Shown here one piece after another: positions 8,823 through 14,839 of a DNA stretch of 64,000 nt. The translations under genes were made by a program, and so were the position numbers. The DNA comes from Dasania phycosphaerae (lineage in GTDB: Bacteria; Pseudomonadota; Gammaproteobacteria; Pseudomonadales; Dasaniaceae). The stretch spans positions 1 to 64,000 of the forward strand of contig NZ_JAPTGG010000002.1 of NCBI RefSeq assembly GCF_026891035.1. Reading direction: 5' to 3'. The notes under the pieces are model-generated. The model saw nothing but the letters and a program-made list of their open reading frames with translations. It was not told the DNA's origin and searched no databases. Positions within the stretch are counted from its first letter, which is position 1; the number at the start of each line of letters is the position of its first letter.

Positions 8823-9842
8823 TCATGTTAAAGGTAAGTACTGGTTTATAGTTTTACAACACAGATCTATCAAGTGTGGCGTAAACTGTTGTGCGGTTTC
8901 GGTATTTTGCCGCGTGTGTGCCCAGCCTAGGTAGGTAAAGCCGCGTGCCATCATTAATTGCGGCAAGTGGGCTAATTTCTCATCGGGCATGGGCCGGTGC
9001 TGCCTGTAGCCGTCTATTAGCGCTTGTTTGGCGGTTTCGTAGTTAGGGTCAAATTGAATAAAGTATAGGGCGGTGGCAATTTCAAATAAGTGCCAGCCAA
9101 ACCCGGCATCATCAAAATCTATGATTTGTACGCTGTTAGCTGTAACCAGCACATTCTCTGGCACCAGATCTGCATGTATCATGCTGTAGTCTTCGGGGCT
9201 GGTACTTAGTTGCTTAAGCTCTGCACGTACCGCTTCACGTGCTTTGAGTATCAGGTTGCGTTGCTCTGTGCTCAGTGCTTGTAAGTCCCAAAACGGCCCC
9301 CAAAAGGGCTGCTCGCCCACTAAGCCGTCTAAATCCCAGCTGTGCCTTTGGAAGTTTTTGGGCGTGCTCCATTGCGAGGCTTGATTGTGTATTTGCGCGG
9401 CTACCTCACCAATGGTGTAGTAGTTTTTGCGTATTTGCTCTGGGCTGTCTGTAAGGCCATCTTCTACTGAACCTATTTGTTTGCCATCCACCCAGCTTAA
9501 TAAATCTATTTGCCTAGGTTCTGGCACGCTAGCTATAGAGGCTATGGTAAAAAACTCACCATTTTGGGTGGGTATGGCATTGGGTACGTCTATGCCGCAG
9601 CCCTGTAGAGCATCCACCCAGCTTAACTCTGAATGTAATGAGGCATTAGAGTGGTAATTAGCTCTGTGTATGCGCAGCGCATATTGCTGATTATCGCGGG
9701 TCTCTAGCCTATACACGGCATTCTCGCGATGTTTAATTAGGCTTAATGTGCCTTCTAAGCCCCAGGCGGGCAGTGCGCTATAGGCTAGGCGCAGTAGTTG
9801 CTCTTCTTGCTGCTCTAGGCTTTGTTGATAAAACGTATTCAT
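8823..9842 (-). CDS. APH-fold small-molecule kinase (hydroxylysine/choline-kinase-like)
   Basis: Predicted ATP-dependent kinase for a small hydroxylated amine. It has the Brenner-type catalytic loop HADLVPEN (residues 223-230) and the metal-binding DFDD (242-245), as in homoserine kinase II, choline kinase and hydroxylysine kinase. I chose the ATG at 9842 because AGGT lies just upstream; an in-frame GTG at 9872 would add ten residues without a better ribosome site. The protein is 339 residues. It follows a class-III PLP enzyme by 40 bp on the same strand. That pairing recalls the kinase plus phospho-lyase route for hydroxylysine or ethanolamine, and antibiotic resistance is unlikely from the context. 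Confidence 0.8.
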   Translation of the reverse strand: MNTFYQQSLEQQEEQLLRLAYSALPAWGLEGTLSLIKHRENAVYRLETRDNQQYALRIHRANYHSNASLHSELSWVDALQGCGIDVPNAIPTQNGEFFTIASIASVPEPRQIDLLSWVDGKQIGSVEDGLTDSPEQIRKNYYTIGEVAAQIHNQASQWSTPKNFQRHSWDLDGLVGEQPFWGPFWDLQALSTEQRNLILKAREAVRAELKQLSTSPEDYSMIHADLVPENVLVTANSVQIIDFDDAGFGWHLFEIATALYFIQFDPNYETAKQALIDGYRQHRPMPDEKLAHLPQLMMARGFTYLGWAHTRQNTETAQQFTPHLIDLCCKTINQYLPLT

Positions 9843-9882
9843 ACTATTACCTGCTAATTTCTGTGGTGACACGGCCCTAGAG

Positions 9883-11160
9883 CTATAGTTTTGAAAATGC
9901 CAAATCTAAATTGCTTAGTAATAAATCGGCATGCTCTTGAGCGAAGCAGATAGGCGGGCGCATTTTTAATATATTGTCGTAGCGGCCGATTTTGCTGATG
10001 AGTACCCCTTGCTCCTTCATTAGGTTGCTCAGGCGTGCGGCGGCTGCGGTGGCGGGGGTTTTGCTTAATCTGTCTTCGACCAGCTCTACCCCAAAAAACA
10101 GGCCGCTACCGCGCACATCGCCAATGATTTGGTATTTTTCGGCCAGCTTGTGTAGCCCTGCTTTGACAATGCTGCCGACTTGCTGGGCGTTTTCTACCAG
10201 GCCTTCTTGCTCTATCACTTCTAACACGGCGAGGCCTGCGGCACAGGAAACGGGGTTGCCGCCAAAGGTATTAAAATACATCACGTCGTCGCGGTAGGCA
10301 TTGCCCATGTCAGCTTTGCAGACAGCGCCAGCTAAGGGGTGGCCATTGCCCATGGGTTTACCTAGGGTCAGTATGTCTGGGGTAACACCGCTGTGTTCAT
10401 GGCCCCACATTTTACCGGTGCGGCCAAAAGAGGATTGCACCTCATCAAAAATCACAACACCGCCGGCGGCGCGCACCAATGCCGCTGCTTTTTGTAAATA
10501 ATTAGGGGGTAAGTCGGGCAGGCCCTCGTTGGCAAAAATAGGGCAGATCAACATACCGGCAAAGCCGGTGCCCTCTGTATTAAAATCCGCGATAGCTGTT
10601 TCGATTTGTTGTAGGTAGGCGTCGGTAAGGGCCTCGCCGCTAAGCCCGTTAAGCGGCCTATAGCTGTCTGGGAAATCTACCGCTTTAACATAGGGGCCAT
10701 TGGGCTTGCCGTCATTAAACAGGGTGGCTAGGGCATCTACGGCAGTGGTGTTGCCGTGGTAGGTGGCATTGCTGCAGATAATGCCTTGCTTACCGGTGTG
10801 GTGGCGGGCCATGCGCAGGGCCACTTCGTTGGCTTCGCTACCGGTGCAGGTTAAAAACAGCATGGAAAGCGAGTCATCCAGCAGGCCGGTAAGCTTCTCG
10901 CCATAATTGACTATGTTTTCATGCAGGTAGCGGGTGTGCACATTGAGCTGGGCAGCCTGCTTGCTAATGGCCTCAACCACATGTGGGTGGCAATGGCCTA
11001 CATTGGGCACATTGTTGTACACATCCAAGTAGCGTTTGCCATCGGCATCATACAGCCACACGCCTTCGCCCTTGACTATATGCAGTGGCTGGTCGTAAAA
11101 AAGCGGGGCTTTTTTACCGATTAAGCGATAGCGGCGCGCTAATAGTTCAGCAGTATTCAT
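9883..11160 (-). CDS. Class III PLP enzyme, AGXT2L-type (amine-phosphate phospho-lyase or aminotransferase)
   Basis: PLP fold-type I protein of 425 residues. It has the cofactor Asp239 in VIFDEVQSSFGRTG and the PLP lysine Lys268 in TLGKPMGNGHP. The segments NNVPNVGHCHPHVVEA and FNTFGGNPVSCAAGLAVL are characteristic of the AGXT2L1/AGXT2L2 family, whose members eliminate phosphate and ammonia from phosphoethanolamine or 5-phosphohydroxylysine. True aminotransferases such as AGXT2 are close relatives, so this is family knowledge plus inference. The neighbouring APH-fold kinase would supply the phosphorylated substrate, and an aldehyde product would suit an aldehyde dehydrogenase or SDR nearby. 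Confidence 0.85.
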   Translation of the reverse strand: MNTAELLARRYRLIGKKAPLFYDQPLHIVKGEGVWLYDADGKRYLDVYNNVPNVGHCHPHVVEAISKQAAQLNVHTRYLHENIVNYGEKLTGLLDDSLSMLFLTCTGSEANEVALRMARHHTGKQGIICSNATYHGNTTAVDALATLFNDGKPNGPYVKAVDFPDSYRPLNGLSGEALTDAYLQQIETAIADFNTEGTGFAGMLICPIFANEGLPDLPPNYLQKAAALVRAAGGVVIFDEVQSSFGRTGKMWGHEHSGVTPDILTLGKPMGNGHPLAGAVCKADMGNAYRDDVMYFNTFGGNPVSCAAGLAVLEVIEQEGLVENAQQVGSIVKAGLHKLAEKYQIIGDVRGSGLFFGVELVEDRLSKTPATAAAARLSNLMKEQGVLISKIGRYDNILKMRPPICFAQEHADLLLSNLDLAFSKL

Positions 11161-11311
11161 GGCATTACCCTTGTTTTTTTAATACGGCTACTCAGAGGCC
11201 TACGCTGTTAATCAGCTCTCTATTGAGTGTAGCTAGGATGTTGAATCGTGGGGGGAATAATAGCGGGGAATAGAGCGGCTTAGCTATCCATCTAATGGTG
11301 GATAGCGGGGT

Positions 11312-12019
11312 TTAATGTTGCTGCTTGAGGTCGGAAATAATTAGCGCTAGCAACTCACTGCGGGTGGCGACCGCGGTTTTTTTATAAATATGTATTAAAT
11401 GGGTTTTGATAGTGGCCAGCTCTACCATTAGCTCGCGGGCGATCAGCTTATTACTAAGGCCCGCAATAATAAGCTCTAACACATCCACTTCGCGCTCAGT
11501 AAGCTGGTATTTTTCTTGTAGGGATTGGCGCTCGGCAACGCGCTTGGGCAGGTATACGGCGTTGAGCGCGTATTCAAAAAACGGCTGCAGTTTGTTAAGC
11601 AGGGCCAGCTCTTGTGGGTTGAAGTCGCTGGCAGCGGGGGAGCGTATAACACTAATAACAGCAATAATTCTTTGCTGCTGCCTTAGCAATATATCGGCAA
11701 CATAACGCTGCTGGTTGGGGGCCATAAACTGCTGGTAATACTCGCTGCGGTAAAGCTGCTGCTCGCTGAGCTGGGCGCTTAGCGTTATTACTTTATCGCT
11801 GCTGTTGTGAAATTTATCGGGGGATAGCGGGTCTAGGTGACCGAATTTTTTTTGATAATCGATTTCGGTCGCGGGGGAAAGTTTATATCGCACCACGCCC
11901 TTGTGTTGTAAGTCGGGGTCGACTAAATAAAACACAGCGGCATCTATCGCAATCAAGCTATTGATTAAATCCAGGCTTTGCTGTTGAAACTGATTGGGAA
12001 AATTCGAGCTGCTAGTCAT
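11312..12019 (-). CDS. LuxR-type transcriptional regulator (paralogue 2)
   Basis: Regulator of 235 residues with a C-terminal LuxR helix-turn-helix (about 170-230; LTEREVDVLELIIAGLSNKL, then ELATIKTHLIHIYKK). The uncharacterised N-terminal domain is shared with the regulator at 8041-8739, including HLDPLSPDKFH and RYVADILLRQQQRIIAVISV. It lies 151 bp upstream of the PLP enzyme and downstream of the SDR, all on the minus strand. The pair of paralogues bracketing one enzyme pair suggests duplication of a local regulator. No ligand or operator can be read. Confidence 0.85.
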   Translation of the reverse strand: MTSSSNFPNQFQQQSLDLINSLIAIDAAVFYLVDPDLQHKGVVRYKLSPATEIDYQKKFGHLDPLSPDKFHNSSDKVITLSAQLSEQQLYRSEYYQQFMAPNQQRYVADILLRQQQRIIAVISVIRSPAASDFNPQELALLNKLQPFFEYALNAVYLPKRVAERQSLQEKYQLTEREVDVLELIIAGLSNKLIARELMVELATIKTHLIHIYKKTAVATRSELLALIISDLKQQH

Positions 12020-12159
12020 AGATACGCAAATATAATTATTCTTGTGGCTGTCGTGCGAGGTTAATGATAGCCATGATTATCGTTATCCCTGCTCCCGTCA
12101 AGGCAACTGCCGCGCAGGCTAGTATTAAGCCTGCTAGGTGTTGGCATAATATTAAGCGC

Positions 12160-12957
12160 TTAGGCGTTAAACGACAGCGTACCCACATCAACAGCGCTGC
12201 CACCGCCATCGGCAATAAGCGTAGTGCCGGTAATAAACGAGGCATCATCAGAGGCTAAAAACTCGGCACAGGCGGCTATCTCTGCCGGCTCGGCCATGCG
12301 TTGCAGTGGCAGGTGGCGCAGAGTCTCGTGGGTGGCAGCCTCTACCGAGATGTTTTTTAGGCGGGCCAGCTCGGCCATTTCCTCATTGCTCATGGGGGTT
12401 TTTACCCAGCCGGGGCACAGGGTATTTGCGCGTATATTATAAGCGCCGCAATCTACCGCCAGTGAGCGGGTAAGGCCTATCACAGCAGTTTTGCTGCTAA
12501 CGTAGCTGCACATGCCCTGGCCGCTGCTTAGTGCCGCCACCGAGGCTATATTAACGATGGCGCTGGCGGGGCGCTGCTGCATGGCGGGTATAGCGGCGCG
12601 CGCCATTTGCATCACGCCGGTAACATTAATATCAAACGTTTGCTGCCATTGCGCTAAGTCTTGCTCGGTGCTGTCGCCACCGTAAAGCACGCCAGCATTA
12701 GAGACCAATATATCCAAGCCACCAAACAGGGCCAGCGCTTTATCCACGGCGGCCTGGCAGTCATCCATCAGCGACACATCACAGGTCATAATCTCGCAGC
12801 CTGTTTGCTGCGCGATTTCCTGCAGTGGTTGCAAGCGGCGGCCGGTAATCAAAACTTTGGCACCCGCCTGGGTAAAACGCTGGGTGATGGCCGCACCTAT
12901 ACCAGTGCCACCGCCGGTAATAATCGCAACCTTGCCTGCTAATCGCTGAGTATTCAT
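12160..12957 (-). CDS. Short-chain dehydrogenase/reductase (SDR)
   Basis: NAD(P)-dependent oxidoreductase of 265 residues. It has the Rossmann glycine motif TGGGTGIG (14-21), NAG at 87-89, catalytic Ser139, and Tyr152/Lys156 in the YVSSK motif. The C-terminal IADGGGSAVDVG is typical of the classical SDR family. It is the first gene of a minus-strand run leading into LuxR, PLP enzyme and kinase genes, so it may oxidise or reduce an intermediate of the same pathway. The substrate is not readable. Confidence 0.88.
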   Translation of the reverse strand: MNTQRLAGKVAIITGGGTGIGAAITQRFTQAGAKVLITGRRLQPLQEIAQQTGCEIMTCDVSLMDDCQAAVDKALALFGGLDILVSNAGVLYGGDSTEQDLAQWQQTFDINVTGVMQMARAAIPAMQQRPASAIVNIASVAALSSGQGMCSYVSSKTAVIGLTRSLAVDCGAYNIRANTLCPGWVKTPMSNEEMAELARLKNISVEAATHETLRHLPLQRMAEPAEIAACAEFLASDDASFITGTTLIADGGGSAVDVGTLSFNA

Positions 12958-13054
12958 ACTTGCCTACCTGGTGAAAAATAAAGATCAGTATAGGCCGCGT
13001 TAACGAGGGTGGGTATCAACCATAGAGATGAGTGGGGGGGAGGGTAATTACAGT

Positions 13055-13067
13055 CGTTTGTTAAGGC
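13055..13067 (-). repeat. attC-like half site (R'' end) after cassette gene 13063-13450
   Basis: Read on the minus strand, GCCTTAACAAACG overlaps the stop codon of the upstream gene and matches the common attC R'' form (CTAACAAACG; compare the attC at 41570). No matching R' partner follows; the sequence runs into a G-rich stretch at 13031-13043. It is probably the truncated outer end of a cassette array. Confidence 0.45.
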
Positions 13068-13450
13068 TTTATACATAAATTTGCTAATAATAGTGCTATA
13101 AAAAAATACATTATGCCAATAATAGTTAATATTATTGCTGCACGCTTTGCCTTTGCGTCACCTAACTGATCTATGTAGTGATACATTTTATATGAGACTT
13201 TTTTCCAGTCATCATCACTTTTCCAGTGGATGCTAACTTCTTCTGGCTTATAAGTTGGTTGGCTGTCTTCTTGGGAGCCGAGTCGAATCGACCTGCGATT
13301 GAATAGTACTAATATTGGTAGCGTTGCAGCTATTCTTGCGCCATAGATCCATTCCAAATTACTTAAACAAATTGAACTCAAAAATCCAACTATCCAAATT
13401 GCGATAGTAACACAAGTCAATACAGTGATGTTTGTAATGATGCCTCGCAT
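13061..13450 (-). CDS. Small hypothetical membrane protein (cassette gene)
   Basis: 129 residues of no recognised family. Hydrophobic segments lie at about 6-28, 36-52 and 102-126; the middle part (about 55-100) is polar and probably cytoplasmic. The ATG lies within 10 bp of an attC-like core (GTTAAGG on the minus strand) whose AAGG can act as the ribosome site, and the stop codon lies inside another attC-like end. This one-gene-between-attC layout is what an integron cassette looks like. The function is unknown. Confidence 0.6.
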   Translation of the reverse strand: MRGIITNITVLTCVTIAIWIVGFLSSICLSNLEWIYGARIAATLPILVLFNRRSIRLGSQEDSQPTYKPEEVSIHWKSDDDWKKVSYKMYHYIDQLGDAKAKRAAIILTIIGIMYFFIALLLANLCIKP

Positions 13451-13454
13451 GTGG

Positions 13455-13542
13455 CCTTAACTCCCGTATTTGGGGCCGTAGTGAAGTGCAGTGTAACGAA
13501 GACCCCAGCCCCGCAGAGGCGAACAACATATGCTTGTTAGTT
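13455..13542 (-). repeat. attC-like recombination site between two cassette genes
   Basis: On the minus strand, CTAAC (near 13537) and GTTAAGG (near 13456) form the outer R''/R' arms. Inside, GGGGC (about 13472) pairs with GCCCC (about 13507), leaving a folded core of the kind used by integron integrases. The roughly 88-bp length fits the attC range. It fills almost the whole gap between two small minus-strand genes. Confidence 0.6.
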
Positions 13543-13544
13543 GT

Positions 13545-13874
13545 TTACTTGCTCGTTGCTTTACCAGCACCAAGACCACCAAAGAATGCCAATAATGCAA
13601 TAACCATCTTTTCAGCTAGGGCCTCACTGCCTTGGCTTAAAGCGTAAGCTGACAAAGCAAGAATTAGTGCCGAAACACCAAACAAAGCATAAATAGCTTT
13701 ATTGGCAACGCCAGCAAGGATGCTCGCGCGTTTTGTTGCTTCTTTCTCGGATGTTTCTTGTGCCTGGGCAAATGGAGTTACTACCCCCTGAAGTAAAGTG
13801 CCAATGGCATCTAGCTCGCTTGCACTTTGCTCCTTTGTTAAAATTTCGCCTTCTTTAGTTTCTTCGTCGCTCAC
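13545..13874 (-). CDS. Small hypothetical membrane protein (cassette gene)
   Basis: 109 residues. It has an acidic, soluble N-terminus (1-50), then two hydrophobic segments (about 59-78 and 86-103) with a glycine-rich end, GGLGAGKATSK. The ATG at 13874 has a strong AAGGAG site. It begins 13 bp after an attC-like end and stops 3 bp before another, so it is an integron-cassette-like gene. No family was recognised and the function is unknown. Confidence 0.65.
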   Translation of the reverse strand: MSDEETKEGEILTKEQSASELDAIGTLLQGVVTPFAQAQETSEKEATKRASILAGVANKAIYALFGVSALILALSAYALSQGSEALAEKMVIALLAFFGGLGAGKATSK

Positions 13875-13886
13875 ATTTTCTCCTTG

Positions 13887-14002
13887 TGATAACTAATGCT
13901 TAATTAACCGGCAGCTTTGCAGCAACGAAGTTGCGGAGAAACTGTCCAGTGGAGGCCGCGTGTTTTTGCGGCCGTAACGGTGGTTTAACGAATTGTTATG
14001 CA
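13887..14002 (-). repeat. attC-like recombination site, about 116 bp
   Basis: On the minus strand the site opens with GCATAACAATTCGTTAAACC, whose TAACAATTCGTT core equals that of the well-known aadA attC. It closes with GGTTAATTAAGCATTAGTTATCA. The outer arms ATAAC/GTTAT and inner arms TTAA.CC/GG.TTAA pair, and the centre has a GGCCGC/GCGGCC stem. The gene on its 3' side (13545-13874) starts right after it. Confidence 0.7.
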
Positions 14003-14304
14003 TTGTCAGCGCCATACTCGGATAGAAATATGGTGATTTTTTTATGGAGACAAATTTGCGTGATTTCTAGAGATAAGATAGGGCCACTACCACTAGCACC
14101 TTCTCGCGGACAGAAACCTATATCATCTATCCACTCTTGACCAGACTCTAGATTTCGAGCATCGGATTTTATCCATCTTTAAAAAACTTGGAATTGGGAG
14201 GCTAAGCTCCAGTCATCCTTTGCTAGCTTTAAATAGTTTTCGGATTTATCTCCGATAACTTTTCTAATCCATAACGCCAATGATAGATCTCTCTTTTATT
14301 GCAT
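13996..14304 (-). pseudogene. Degenerate cassette gene with two in-frame TAA codons
   Basis: A 103-codon minus-strand frame runs from an ATG inside an attC-like core (14304) to a TAA inside the next attC (13996). It reads as a plausible protein (for example LALWIRKVIGDKSENYLKL and QEWIDDIGFCPREG) but is interrupted by TAA at codons 3 and 42. No frameshift is needed to keep the frame, so point mutation of a once-functional cassette gene is the simplest view. No family was recognised. Confidence 0.5.
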
Positions 14305-14355
14305 AACACTTTCTTCTTGGGCTGTGGCCCCATAATTATTTTTTGCAGTTAAGAT
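14301..14355 (-). repeat. Possible short attC-like site, about 55 bp
   Basis: On the minus strand, CTTAAC (near 14350) and GTTATGC (14301-14307) are the ends, with a central GGGC/GCCC hairpin. The inner arms pair poorly, so this is weaker than its neighbours. It precedes the degenerate frame at 13996-14304 as expected for a cassette boundary. Confidence 0.4.
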
Positions 14356-14406
14356 GTCATTCTACCTCTTGAAAATAAAATTAAAACAAAAAATCCAATG
14401 ACTTAT

Positions 14407-14525
14407 TTACATTTTTGATGATTTCTCAACTCGATAGCTATGAGCAGGCAGTCCATATGTTTTGGCGTTGTAGGTTTGGTATGTCTGCCAATAGCCATAT
14501 AAATCAATAGCTTGTATGAGTTTTC
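14407..14525 (-). pseudogene. C-terminal remnant of a further minus-strand gene
   Basis: About 38 codons read LIQAIDLYGYWQTYQTYNAK and continue to a TAA at 14407. A TGA lies just upstream in the same frame and there is no start. The composition looks like real protein, so this may be the tail of another decayed cassette gene. From here to 14839 I see no further gene. A CTAAC-type core near 14617-14623 and a GGCTAGCTCTAAC-type core near 14560-14575 (minus strand) hint at more attC debris. Confidence 0.3.
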
Positions 14526-14839
14526 AATTAATATGAGCTAGTTGTTGCTGAATTAAGTGCTGGCCGTTAGAGCTAGCCATTCCCCCCGTTTTAAAAGTAA
14601 GCAACCTAAGTTTACGGTTAGGCTAATTGCTGTTGGAGTCTATAGGCTGCTTGGGATTATGCTGCTATGACGTTGGCGGCTAGAATGCTGTGCCAGTTAT
14701 ATCGGATGCTTTTTAAGTGCGTGTCACTTTAAAGTGCATCTAGTGAAGTGGGGCGATCAGGCACTGGATTTTTATTTTCAAAACGATATTATTTATTGCT
14801 TAATAGTTGACGAAATAATAATTAATTTGAACCTGCAGT

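Noticed and set aside
8823..9842. Aminoglycoside resistance gene
   Set aside because: The APH fold is shared by metabolic kinases, and the partner PLP enzyme points to metabolism.
12036..12248. 70-codon frames in the SDR-LuxR gap
   Set aside because: Overlap the SDR 3' end, have no ribosome site, and the composition is not convincing.
13931..14140. Plus-strand 69-codon frame in the cassette cluster
   Set aside because: It begins inside the attC-like site and overlaps the better minus-strand cassette frame.
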